50,538 nucleotides of DNA from Anaerolineales bacterium (GTDB lineage Bacteria; Chloroflexota; Anaerolineae; Anaerolineales; UBA11858), in contig JANTFT010000013.1 of the NCBI GenBank assembly GCA_024763275.1, positions 1-50,538 on the forward strand. The letters run 5' to 3'. The position numbers and the translations under genes are program-made. Below, piece after piece: positions 24,241 through 32,663 of this stretch (positions within the stretch are counted from its first letter, which is position 1; every line of letters begins with the position of its first letter). The notes under the pieces were generated by a model that was not told the origin of the DNA, did not search any database, and saw only the letters and a program-made list of their open reading frames with translations.

Positions 24241-26231
24241 CAAAAGAAAAGAAAAGGGTGGGCGTATATATCTGCCACTGTGGAGGTAATATTTCCGATG
24301 TTGTGGATGTAGAAGCGGTGAGGGCCTATATTGAAAAACTTGATGGTGTCGCGGTTGCCAGAAAGAACATGTTTATGTGTTCATCCGATGGTCAGAAAAT
24401 GATTGAGCAGGATCTTAAAGATGGATTGATCGATTCCGTCGTTGTTGCTTCCTGTACACCCAAGCTTCATCAAGGCACATTCCGGGGGGCTCTTTCAAGG
24501 GCTGGGCAAAACATATACCTGCTTGAACAGTCAAATATCCGCGAACAGGTTTCATGGACCCACACACATGATCATGCAGCTGCTACCAACAAAGCAAAAC
24601 AGCTGGTAGCTGCTGCTGCCGCAAAAGCCGAAATGTTGGAACCACTAGAGCCGATCAAGGTAAAGACTGTTCCCTGTGGAATTGTGATCGGAGGTGGTAT
24701 TGCCGGTCTTCGAGCAGTAAGAGACCTATCAAAATGGGGCATGAATGTGGTGCTGGTAGAAAAAAGCCCCTTCCTGGGAGGTAGAACCGCCCAATTGGAC
24801 CATGTGTTTCCCACTAAAGAAAAAGCCCGGGACCTACTGGATAAACTGATCAAAGAGGTGATAGCAGACCCAAAAGTCACCATCTACCTCAATTCCCAGG
24901 TCATCGATGGTGGGGGATCTCTCGGTGACTTTTTCGTAAAAATAGAACAAACCTTCAGAGGCTGCACAGAAAAATACGATCTGAAGGAATTGGAAGATGC
25001 TATCAAAGACTTACCCAAGGATATAAAGAATGAGTTCGATTATGGACTCTCCTACCGGAAATCAATCTGGATGCCATACGAAGGCTGCTGGCCATCCATA
25101 CCGGCCGTAGACTGGGAAAACTTCCAACCAGAAGATGCCGACAAGGTGAACGGCAGCGGATTCGAGTTCCAGCCTAACAAGGAAATCATTGAAGTCAGGG
25201 GCGGCAGCATCATCCTGGCAACCGGATTTGACCCATATCAGCCCGCCCAGGGCGAATATGGCTACGGTACCATCCCAGAGGTGATCACTTTGCCCCAGCT
25301 CGTTCGGTTAATGGCAGACGACGGGCCTTCAAACGGCAGGCTGGAGATCAATGAACACCCTGTTCGGTCTGTTGCCTTCATCCATTGCGTGGGAAGTCGC
25401 CAGGTCGAGGGAATAAACAATCCCCAGCCAGATGGGAAAGTGAACAATTATTGCTCCCGGGCATGCTGTACAGCTACCCTTCAAGCCGCAAATGAATTGA
25501 AAGAGCGTTATCCGGATCTGCACGTCTTCGATCTCTATCAAGATATCCGCACCTACGGCCATGGACATGAGGAATACTACCAGCAGGCATCTAAAAATCA
25601 GATCCTATTCCTACGGTACGATCCCCTGAACCCAGCCACAGTCAGACCTTCAAATGGCAGGGAGACAGCTGTTTCAATCACCGTCAAGGATCTGCTCACG
25701 CAAGGTGAGGAAATGGAGCTTGGCGTGGATCTGGTTGTCCTTTCGGTCGGCATGATGCCCCGGAATATCGAGCAAATAATTGACATCTTCAAACTTCCCC
25801 AGGGTGCTGATCGCTTCCTCCAAGAAGTCCATCCCAAACTGCGGCCTGTTGAGTTAGCAGTTGAAGGAATCATGTTAGCAGGAACCTGCCAGGGGCCAAT
25901 GGATATCACAGAAGCGACAGCTGCTGCCTCAGCCGCCGCTGCCAAGTCGATGAACATCCTTTCCCAGGAATATGTATATCTAAACCCATACATTGCCCGG
26001 GTTGATGAAGATTTATGCACTGGTACTGGACTATGCATAGAGGAATGCAGTGAAGTCAATGCCATTCGATTGGAGAACGGGAAGGCAGTGATCAACAAGA
26101 CCATCTGCAACGGCTGCGGGATGTGTGTGGCTGTTTGTCCCAATGATGCCATCAATATTCAGGGTTGGACCATCCCTCAGTATAAAAACATGGTAAGCAA
26201 AATGTTGATTCCCGCACAGGAGTTAGCTTAA
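24237..26231 (+). CDS. hdrA: HdrA/QmoB-like flavin and iron-sulfur protein
   Basis: A 664-residue HdrA. The N-terminal YICHCGGNI and VVVASCTPKLHQGTFR domain is that of full HdrA proteins. The FAD site is IGGGIAGLRA (about residues 151-160), followed by EKSPFLGGR, and YCSRACCTATLQAANELK in the second half. A C-terminal two-cluster ferredoxin domain starts at residue 594. In its first motif the second cysteine is threonine (CTGTGLC, T597), so this cluster may be incomplete, while the second motif (C624-C634) is intact. It probably forms the electron-branching core with the MvhD-like, QmoA-like and GltD-like proteins. The catalytic HdrB subunit is missing from the cluster. Confidence 0.85.
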   Translation: MTKEKKRVGVYICHCGGNISDVVDVEAVRAYIEKLDGVAVARKNMFMCSSDGQKMIEQDLKDGLIDSVVVASCTPKLHQGTFRGALSRAGQNIYLLEQSNIREQVSWTHTHDHAAATNKAKQLVAAAAAKAEMLEPLEPIKVKTVPCGIVIGGGIAGLRAVRDLSKWGMNVVLVEKSPFLGGRTAQLDHVFPTKEKARDLLDKLIKEVIADPKVTIYLNSQVIDGGGSLGDFFVKIEQTFRGCTEKYDLKELEDAIKDLPKDIKNEFDYGLSYRKSIWMPYEGCWPSIPAVDWENFQPEDADKVNGSGFEFQPNKEIIEVRGGSIILATGFDPYQPAQGEYGYGTIPEVITLPQLVRLMADDGPSNGRLEINEHPVRSVAFIHCVGSRQVEGINNPQPDGKVNNYCSRACCTATLQAANELKERYPDLHVFDLYQDIRTYGHGHEEYYQQASKNQILFLRYDPLNPATVRPSNGRETAVSITVKDLLTQGEEMELGVDLVVLSVGMMPRNIEQIIDIFKLPQGADRFLQEVHPKLRPVELAVEGIMLAGTCQGPMDITEATAAASAAAAKSMNILSQEYVYLNPYIARVDEDLCTGTGLCIEECSEVNAIRLENGKAVINKTICNGCGMCVAVCPNDAINIQGWTIPQYKNMVSKMLIPAQELA

Positions 26232-27868
26232 TGACGAATTCAATGAAAACCGATCAATTGATGCCGCCCTGCCAGGCGGCCTGCCCAATCCATCAGGATG
26301 TCCAGGGGTATGTAAAAAGCATTGCAGCAGGGAATTTTGAGAAGGCAGCCCAAATCATCTTGAAAGATAATCCCCTGCCAGGAACACTTGGCCGGATCTG
26401 CGCTCATCCATGCACAAAGTCTTGCACCAGGGGCGAATTGGATGAGGCCATCCAGATCCCGGGTTTGAAGCGGTTTGCAATAGACATCCACCCTGATTAC
26501 ACTTTGCCAAAACCCGACACACTCCGGAAAGAAAAGATCGCTGTCATTGGGTCAGGGCCTGCGGGATTGATGTGTGCATACAAGCTCCGCCAGAAGGGTT
26601 ATAAAGTCACAATCTATGAAGCCCTGCCAGTCCCTGGAGGTATGATGCGGGTGGGTATACCCGATTTCAGATTACCCCCGGAAATCCTGAACAACGAAAT
26701 CCAAAAGATCCTTGACACAGGCATAGAACTCAAACTCAATACTCGCATCGGTGAAAAGATCACCCTGAATGACTTACGAAGATCCCACCAGGCTATTTTT
26801 ATTTCCATTGGAGCACATATCGATAAAAAGCTTGGAGTAGATGGAGAAGACCTATCCGGGGTTAAGAGTGGAATTGAGTTCCTGAGAAAGGTAAACCTGG
26901 GAGAAAAGGTTAAAGTTGGGTGTAGTGTTTTGGTTATTGGAGGCGGAAACTCCGCTACAGACGTGGCCCGAACGGTAAAACGATTTGGTGCCGATGTTTC
27001 GATTGTCTATCGGCGAACCAAAGATGAAATGCCAGCTGATGTCATTGAGGTCAAAGACGCTGAAGAGGAAGGTATCTCCTTGCGATTGCTGACAGCTCCA
27101 AAATGCATCAAGGACAAGGAAGTCAGCAAGATTTTGGAATGCCACAAAATGAGGCTGGGGGAAGCTGATAGAAGCGGGCGCCCCAGGCCAATCCCGGTTG
27201 AAGGAGAAGATTTTGAGATCGAATGTGAAGATATCCTGGTGTCAATCGGCCAGGTTCCTGATGTAGATGGATTGGGCAACTTATTGGGTGTGGATATTAC
27301 TCAATGGGGTACTTTCTCAATAGACCCCATTACAAAGGAGACGAATATACCCGGTATATTTGCGGGCGGAGATTGTGTTACCGGGCCAAGCATTGTCGTT
27401 CTTGCCATGCGGGAAGGGATGGAAGCTGCTGAATCCATCGACCGTTATTGCCGGGGGGTGGATTTAAAAGAAGGTCGGACAGGCCAGTACGTATCTGAAG
27501 GAACAGTGTTAGCTGACAAAACCATCGACAGGCACAAGCAGCAGATCAGTATTCCAAGTATCCCAATGGACGAGCGGGATACTTTCCAGGAGGTAGTTCT
27601 CGGATATACACCCGAACAGGCTCGCGAGGAGGCTTTCCGATGCGTAAATTGCATCCCTCCGGAACCGATCCTTCACCATCAATCCATCATCGAGGACATT
27701 CAGGGAGCATTGAAGGATGGATTGAGCACCGTTGAGGAAATTTCCGAACAGACCGGCATACCTCAAAAAGAAGTTTTCTGGCACTTAATTGCCATGGTCA
27801 AATACGGGAAGGCTACCTACGAAAAACAGGTGTTTGATTGTTTTACCTATGCACTTAAGGAGGATTGA
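26231..27868 (+). CDS. GltD/NfnB-like NAD(P)H-dependent flavin oxidoreductase
   Basis: A 545-residue relative of the glutamate synthase small subunit and NfnB. The N-terminal domain has cysteines for iron-sulfur clusters (C14, C18, C57, C61, C65). FAD binds at IGSGPAGLM (106-114) and the pyridine nucleotide at VIGGGNSATD; AGGDCVTGPSIVVLAMREG completes the FAD site. The last 50 residues form an unusual short winged-helix-like tail (TVEEISEQTGIPQKEVFWHL). It starts in the preceding stop codon (TAATG). No glutamate synthase large subunit is nearby, so it probably feeds NAD(P)H electrons to, or takes them from, the HdrA-like proteins. Confidence 0.85.
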   Translation: MTNSMKTDQLMPPCQAACPIHQDVQGYVKSIAAGNFEKAAQIILKDNPLPGTLGRICAHPCTKSCTRGELDEAIQIPGLKRFAIDIHPDYTLPKPDTLRKEKIAVIGSGPAGLMCAYKLRQKGYKVTIYEALPVPGGMMRVGIPDFRLPPEILNNEIQKILDTGIELKLNTRIGEKITLNDLRRSHQAIFISIGAHIDKKLGVDGEDLSGVKSGIEFLRKVNLGEKVKVGCSVLVIGGGNSATDVARTVKRFGADVSIVYRRTKDEMPADVIEVKDAEEEGISLRLLTAPKCIKDKEVSKILECHKMRLGEADRSGRPRPIPVEGEDFEIECEDILVSIGQVPDVDGLGNLLGVDITQWGTFSIDPITKETNIPGIFAGGDCVTGPSIVVLAMREGMEAAESIDRYCRGVDLKEGRTGQYVSEGTVLADKTIDRHKQQISIPSIPMDERDTFQEVVLGYTPEQAREEAFRCVNCIPPEPILHHQSIIEDIQGALKDGLSTVEEISEQTGIPQKEVFWHLIAMVKYGKATYEKQVFDCFTYALKED

Positions 27869-27870
27869 AG

Positions 27871-29055
27871 ATGGCATGGCGGGTGAATCCTGATTTTCTG
27901 AGAGAAATCAAGCAATATGGTGATGTAAATATTGAGGAGTGTTTTAACTGCGGAAATTGTACGGCAATCTGCTCCTTATCCAATGAGGATTATCCATTTC
28001 CGCGGAGAAACCTCCGCTATATTCAATTAGGTTTGCAAGAGAAGGTCCTGGAAAGTCTTGACCCATGGCTTTGTTATTACTGCGGTCAGTGTACCGAGAC
28101 CTGCCCCAGAGGTGCAGAGCCTGCTGAGGCAATGATGACGCTTCGCAGGTGGTTGATTGGACAATACGATCGATCCGGCCATGGAGCGAAATTGTACACA
28201 TCAACGAAAGCTACGATTTTTGCTATCCTGCGTTATTCCCTGGTTCCGCTGCTGCTGCTGATCATAGGGCATACCTTGAGCTCATTAGGAGTGAGAGGGT
28301 TCGAGAATTTAAGATTCGTTACAGACAAGGTAGATCTCAACGCCTTTGCTCCTACCCTATGGGTTTGGGCTGTAGTTCTGATAGATTTCGGGATTCTGTC
28401 TTTCCGCCTCTTCTCGAACATTGCACATATGTTTCAACTTGTCATGAAACCGAAAGAGAACAAGATCCCCTTGTCAATATACATTCAGGAATTGAAAACT
28501 TTCCTGGATTACCTGTTGACACAAAGGCGCTGGCGTGATTGTAAAGAGGACAACAACAGCCGTTGGCTAAAACATCTAATATTAATTTCCGGGTATGGAT
28601 TGATGCTGGTCTTGATTGTGGGATTGCTGTGGTGGTTCCAAACCGATAACATCTATCCTATCTACCATCCCCAACGATGGTTGGGTTATTACGCTACGAT
28701 CGTACTGCTCTACTCTTCAGGTGAAGCTCTGATTGGGCGCATCAAAAAGAAGGAAGAGCTTCATAAACATTCCCATCATAGTGATTGGCTCTTTCCCGGA
28801 TTCCTGTTTGTAGGCACGCTTACCGGTATCTTAGTCCACATATTCCGTTATACCGGCTTACCCTGGCCCACATATATTCTCTATGTCCTCCATGTTATGG
28901 TTATGATCGCTATGCTGGATACAGAAGTTGGTATCGGAAAATGGACCCATATTTTCTATCGACCTCTGGCTGCATATTTTCAAGCCGTAAAACTCAGGGC
29001 GAAAGAATACCAGGATACAACTGCTGCAGCCCCAGCACCAGCAAGTCCTAACTAA
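27871..29055 (+). CDS. QmoC-like membrane subunit (HdrC ferredoxin plus cytochrome b part)
   Basis: A 394-residue protein that combines an HdrC-like ferredoxin domain with an HdrE-like membrane domain, the QmoC layout. Two [4Fe-4S] motifs are at C24-C34 (CFNCGNCTAIC) and C68-C78 (CYYCGQCTETC). About six membrane helices follow (from residue about 115), with histidines that could bind haem b. It should exchange electrons with menaquinone. The ATG at 27871 has AAGGAGG 7 bases upstream; a TTG at 27865 is possible. The tail TTAAAPAPA-type stretch is low complexity. Confidence 0.85.
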   Translation: MAWRVNPDFLREIKQYGDVNIEECFNCGNCTAICSLSNEDYPFPRRNLRYIQLGLQEKVLESLDPWLCYYCGQCTETCPRGAEPAEAMMTLRRWLIGQYDRSGHGAKLYTSTKATIFAILRYSLVPLLLLIIGHTLSSLGVRGFENLRFVTDKVDLNAFAPTLWVWAVVLIDFGILSFRLFSNIAHMFQLVMKPKENKIPLSIYIQELKTFLDYLLTQRRWRDCKEDNNSRWLKHLILISGYGLMLVLIVGLLWWFQTDNIYPIYHPQRWLGYYATIVLLYSSGEALIGRIKKKEELHKHSHHSDWLFPGFLFVGTLTGILVHIFRYTGLPWPTYILYVLHVMVMIAMLDTEVGIGKWTHIFYRPLAAYFQAVKLRAKEYQDTTAAAPAPASPN

Positions 29056-29120
29056 TCATGATTCTGTTCATAAACAAAAAGGATTGGCGATTACCTTGAG
29101 TGGAGAGAGTAGAGCAAATT

Positions 29121-29222
29121 ATGTCAAAGATACGGTCCAAGAAAACACTCCGAACTTTCGACCGATCGCAGAAAATAGGAGGTGAAAACCAGGTTCAGCC
29201 GATCACTTTCAAGGCAATTTGA
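29121..29222 (+). CDS. Possible 33-residue small ORF between the QmoC-like gene and dsrE
   Basis: An ATG frame of 33 codons (beginning MSKIRSKKTL, basic) lies in the 207-base gap. It has only a weak purine-rich stretch upstream. A strong AGGAGGT inside it has no good start codon of its own. No similarity is recognised, so this may be chance. Confidence 0.2.
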   Translation: MSKIRSKKTLRTFDRSQKIGGENQVQPITFKAI

Positions 29223-29262
29223 TATCGATCCAATTTCTACACACAATAAAGGAGATTCATCC

Positions 29263-29622
29263 ATGAGTAAAATGGCAGTAGTATGTAATGGAGACACCGC
29301 AGCGAGCATTATGCCCACCTTGATTTTTTCCTCCTCCGGCCTAGCCGTTGACAATGAAGTGGTGATCTTTATCTGCCCCGCAGGTGCCAGATGGATGTTA
29401 AAAGGCGAACTGGAGAAATTAGGAACTCCAAAAGGACTTCCGGATCCAGTAGGACTATTCAATGACATTCTCGATCTGGGCGCTGAGATCATCCTCTGCG
29501 AACTGGCACTGGAAAACAAGGGCATTGATCCTAAGGATCTGCGCGATGAGCGCATTCAAATCACCAAGGCCCCGCCTTTCCTGATGAAGATCGAGGACGC
29601 CAACATCACTTTTTGTTTCTAA
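29263..29622 (+). CDS. DsrE-family sulfur-transfer protein
   Basis: A 119-residue DsrE/DsrF-like protein. Cysteines are C8, C38, C79 and C118; C79 in AEIILCELAL lies where DsrE-family proteins carry the persulfide. The fold pattern (MAVVCNGDTA at the N-terminus, a DLGAEIILC strand) fits DsrE2-like proteins, which act as partners of TusA in sulfur oxidisers and reducers. The start at 29263 has AAAGGAG 8 bases before it; an alternative GTG at 29182 overlaps a ribosome-binding-like sequence and adds no conserved residues. It closes the TusA-Qmo-like cluster. Confidence 0.8.
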   Translation: MSKMAVVCNGDTAASIMPTLIFSSSGLAVDNEVVIFICPAGARWMLKGELEKLGTPKGLPDPVGLFNDILDLGAEIILCELALENKGIDPKDLRDERIQITKAPPFLMKIEDANITFCF

Positions 29623-29636
29623 AGAGATAGAATAGC

Positions 29637-29668
29637 AAGGACGAAGCCCTACTTTGGGCTCCGTCCTT
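29637..29668. terminator. Hairpin between converging dsrE and LysR genes
   Basis: A 13-position stem (AAGGACGAAGCCC with GGGCTCCGTCCTT, one mismatch) with a 6-base loop stands 15 bases after the dsrE stop. T-runs are weak on either side, so it is a probable but imperfect terminator for both converging genes. Confidence 0.55.
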
Positions 29669-29714
29669 GGCTATAGCAGGAATCAATTGAATTGTTACGA
29701 ATTTACCAAATATC

Positions 29715-30659
29715 CTAGATAGCGAAGCTCAAATCCCCCCGCCCCGCAAGTTCGATTAAATCCTTATTTGAGGAGTCATGTACAAAGCTCCAGAAAGCAT
29801 CGGCTGGGCGATTCGAGGTATCTAAGCGCTTCCTGATCATATAAATTGACCGTACCAACTTCAACCCCTCAACAGGCACGGCCACCACGTTCCTTCTCTC
29901 CAGAGCACAGGTTGCCGCCAGTTTGGACACAAACGAAACCCCATAACCAGCCGAGACTGTCCGGACAATGGCTTCGGCGTTACCAATTTCCATGAAGATA
30001 TTCAGATCTTCCACGCTGATATCATATTTCACCAGCTCAGTCAGGACAACTTTCCTGGTGCCGGATGTAATCTCCCGCATTATCAGGGGTTCTCCGATCA
30101 GGTCCTCCGGGTTGATCTTGCTCCGCGAAGCAAAACGGTGCCCTTTCGGAACGATAAAAACGATCGAATCCTGAAAGAATTTCTGCTGCTCAACTTCCTT
30201 GCCGGGGATCTCATAGCTGACCACCCCTAGATTGACATCCCGATCCACCAATTTTTGGACCACGCTGCCAGGCGTGCATCGCAGCAGCTGGGTGCGGATA
30301 TTAGGATTCCGGATGGTATAACGGGCAGCCAGCTGGGGAATAATATATTTCCCAGCAGTGGTACTGCAGGCAATGATCAGGTCACCGGCAATCCCCTCTT
30401 TAAGGGATTCCATCATCTCCTGCAGCTCGATCGAATCCCGCAGCATACGCTTAGCCCAGGGGATCAGCAGTCGTCCGGCATCCGTAAGTTTATTGGCAGA
30501 ACCCTGGCGCTCGAAGAGAGTGACTCCCAGCTCTTGTTCAAGTGTTTTGATGTGATGGCTTACCGTTGGCTGGGATAAATGCAGCGCTCGAGCTGCTTCA
30601 GAGAAATTGAGATATTGAGCAGCATATAAGAAGATCTCTATTTTTGTTAGATCAACCAT
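29715..30659 (-). CDS. LysR-family transcriptional regulator
   Basis: A 314-residue LysR-type regulator. The N-terminal helix-turn-helix is NFSEAARALHLSQPTVSHHIKTLEQELGV, followed by a substrate-binding domain with conserved TSGTRK. The frame opens at 30740, but the ATG at 30659 (MVDLTKIE) matches the family and has AAGGAAAG upstream. It converges with the TusA-Qmo-like operon and is read in the same direction as the rhodanese lipoprotein and UGA-containing cytochrome genes; a terminator separates it from them. Likely a regulator of sulfur genes nearby; the inducer is unknown. Confidence 0.85.
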   Translation of the reverse strand: MVDLTKIEIFLYAAQYLNFSEAARALHLSQPTVSHHIKTLEQELGVTLFERQGSANKLTDAGRLLIPWAKRMLRDSIELQEMMESLKEGIAGDLIIACSTTAGKYIIPQLAARYTIRNPNIRTQLLRCTPGSVVQKLVDRDVNLGVVSYEIPGKEVEQQKFFQDSIVFIVPKGHRFASRSKINPEDLIGEPLIMREITSGTRKVVLTELVKYDISVEDLNIFMEIGNAEAIVRTVSAGYGVSFVSKLAATCALERRNVVAVPVEGLKLVRSIYMIRKRLDTSNRPADAFWSFVHDSSNKDLIELAGRGDLSFAI

Positions 30660-30742
30660 TCTTTCCTTAACGGTCAATATACAAAGCACTGCTATCATAC
30701 CATAACTTATTCCTAAAGAGATATCTGGCATCCACGTCAAAC

Positions 30743-30782
30743 CCTATAAATAAAAGGCTCCCGCGCGCTGCAGGAGCCTTTT
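30743..30782 (-). terminator. Terminator after the rhodanese lipoprotein gene
   Basis: A perfect 10-bp stem (AAAAGGCTCC with GGAGCCTTTT) at 30752-30761/30773-30782. On the minus strand it is followed by TTTTATTTAT. It lies 26 bases after the rhodanese stop codon. Confidence 0.8.
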
Positions 30783-30808
30783 ACCATTATAGTGATGGGG
30801 TTTGTCTC

Positions 30809-32599
30809 TTAGGGAGCGGCATATTCTACAACCGGGTAACCTGCCTCCACCCAGCCGCCGAAGCCCCCGCTCAGACTGGTCACGTTGCTGTAACCATAGC
30901 TGAGCAGGATTTCCATCGCCATGGTGGAGCGGTGGCCGGAGCCGCAGTAAACCACGATCTCGGCGTCCTTGTCTGCCGGCCAGAGGTCCTTGCTGACAAT
31001 GAAGTCTTCCAGAGGGACATTGATCAACTGCTGATCAACCACGCCAACAACACCATTTTCTTCCAGTTCACTCTGCTTGCGCACATCGACCAGGATCATA
31101 TCAGGCTTTTCCACCAGGGCGGTATTGAGAGCATCAGCGCTCATAATACCCCATTTGGTCCCCAGTCCCTTAACTGCTGTCAGGGCAGCATCCACTTTTG
31201 CCACCACGCCAGCATCCGGCTGGGCCGCGTTCAGAACGACTGTCTCAGGCGCGCCCTCCATGACCGGGTTGCCCGCCTCTGCCCAGTCGCCAAAACCGAC
31301 CTTCAGGGCTCGAACATCCGTCCAGCCCATGGCGTGCAGAGCTGTCATGGCAATGGTCGCTCGCCAGCCGCCCGAGCAGTAGGTCACAATCGGGGTATCA
31401 AAAGCAGGCAGCTTGTCCACATTCTGAGCCAGAACGTCCAGGGGGATATTGGCTGAAGCGCCTTCGATGTACCCACTAGAAGCAAGCTCATCAGCAGAAC
31501 GAACATCCAGTACGAAGGGCGGCTGGTCTTCGATCATCTCAGCCAGCAGCACATCAGCGGATTTGATGGCATTGTAGCCAACCATATTCTCCAGCATAGT
31601 GCTGTAGTTTGTGTCCAGCGCTCCCATGCCACCTGCCACCGGGAAACCAGCTCCAACCCAGCCACCAAACCCACCAACCAGACTGGTTACATCACTGTAT
31701 CCATAGGCAAAAAGTATCGTCATAGCCATGGTGGAGCGGTGGCCGCTGCCGCAGTAAACCGTGATGGGCGCTTCCAGATCAGCCGGCCAATCGGCCCGGG
31801 AATCCACAAAGCTTTCCAGTGGGATATGGATCCAGTTGGACGCCTCGATATAGCCTTGCTCATCCACCTCTTCCTGCCGGCGGACATCGATCACGATCAG
31901 ATCCGGGTTGTCTCCGATGGCCAGATTGAGGTCATCCGCGGAGATGATGCCGAACTTCGTCCCGTGCTCCTTGATGCCAACCAGATAGGCATCCGCGGCC
32001 AACCGCAGGCTCTCATCGACAACAGCCGCGTTGAGGGCCACTGCTTCCGGAACACCTTCAGCGACAGGGTTGCCAGCGTCCTTCCAATCGGCAAACCCCA
32101 CTTTCAAAGCCCGGACATTCTCAAAGCCCATCCCGTGAAGCGCGGTCATGGCAATGGTTGCTCTCCAGCCGCCCGCACAGTAGGTCACTATGGGCGTATC
32201 CAAAGAGGGGAGCAGATCGATATGCTCGGCCAGTTCGTTCAAGGGGATATTGACTGCACCTTCAATGTGCCCGCTGCCACTGACCTCATCTACTGTACGC
32301 ACGTCGATGATAAATGGTGGTACGTCTGCAGCCATTTCTTCCAGCAGGCCATCGGCCTGGATAGCATTGTATCCAGACATACTGGCGAGCATGGCGCCAA
32401 ATACAGCATCCAGCTCCTCAGCACCGGCAGCTACCACTGGGGGGGGAGCTTCGGTGGGTGCAGGTTCCTCTTCTACAACCTCTTCAACCACCGCTTCCTG
32501 GGTGGTTTCCTCTACAACAGGCTTGGCCTGTCCGCCGCAAGCGGATAAGACCATGCTGGCCAGGATAACCAGGGTCAAAACAAAATACACTTTCTTCAT
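30809..32599 (-). CDS. Lipoprotein with four rhodanese domains
   Basis: A 596-residue exported lipoprotein (lipobox VLSAC, Cys 21). After a Glu/Pro-rich linker come four rhodanese sulfurtransferase domains, each with its active-site cysteine: C141 (CAGGWRA), C283 (CGSGHRS), C408 (CSGGWRA), C552 (CGSGHRS). The loops alternate, so the protein is a duplicated two-domain unit of about 267 residues. Apart from the lipid cysteine no other cysteine is present. It should carry or transfer sulfane sulfur at the outer face of the membrane. ATG at 32599 has AAGGAGAG upstream. It lies 64 bases after the UGA-containing multihaem cytochrome gene, in the same direction. Confidence 0.9.
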   Translation of the reverse strand: MKKVYFVLTLVILASMVLSACGGQAKPVVEETTQEAVVEEVVEEEPAPTEAPPPVVAAGAEELDAVFGAMLASMSGYNAIQADGLLEEMAADVPPFIIDVRTVDEVSGSGHIEGAVNIPLNELAEHIDLLPSLDTPIVTYCAGGWRATIAMTALHGMGFENVRALKVGFADWKDAGNPVAEGVPEAVALNAAVVDESLRLAADAYLVGIKEHGTKFGIISADDLNLAIGDNPDLIVIDVRRQEEVDEQGYIEASNWIHIPLESFVDSRADWPADLEAPITVYCGSGHRSTMAMTILFAYGYSDVTSLVGGFGGWVGAGFPVAGGMGALDTNYSTMLENMVGYNAIKSADVLLAEMIEDQPPFVLDVRSADELASSGYIEGASANIPLDVLAQNVDKLPAFDTPIVTYCSGGWRATIAMTALHAMGWTDVRALKVGFGDWAEAGNPVMEGAPETVVLNAAQPDAGVVAKVDAALTAVKGLGTKWGIMSADALNTALVEKPDMILVDVRKQSELEENGVVGVVDQQLINVPLEDFIVSKDLWPADKDAEIVVYCGSGHRSTMAMEILLSYGYSNVTSLSGGFGGWVEAGYPVVEYAAP

Positions 32600-32663
32600 A
32601 ACTCTCTCTCCTTGTTGCATCTAGATAATTAGAAATAACCCAACAGTCAGGTTAAGGCCCACC

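Noticed and set aside
22942-29055. Canonical QmoABC of sulfate reducers
   Set aside because: The MvhD domain is a separate gene, a GltD-like flavoprotein is inserted, TusA and DsrE flank the set, and no aprAB or sat is near.
29182-29262. GTG start at 29182 for the DsrE-like protein
   Set aside because: The GTG overlaps the AGGAGGT sequence, the added 27 residues do not fit the family, and the ATG at 29263 has its own AAAGGAG.
21895-29622. Canonical sHdr sulfur-oxidation cluster
   Set aside because: The hdrB and lipoate-binding-protein genes that define sHdr are missing, while GltD-like and QmoC-like genes are present.
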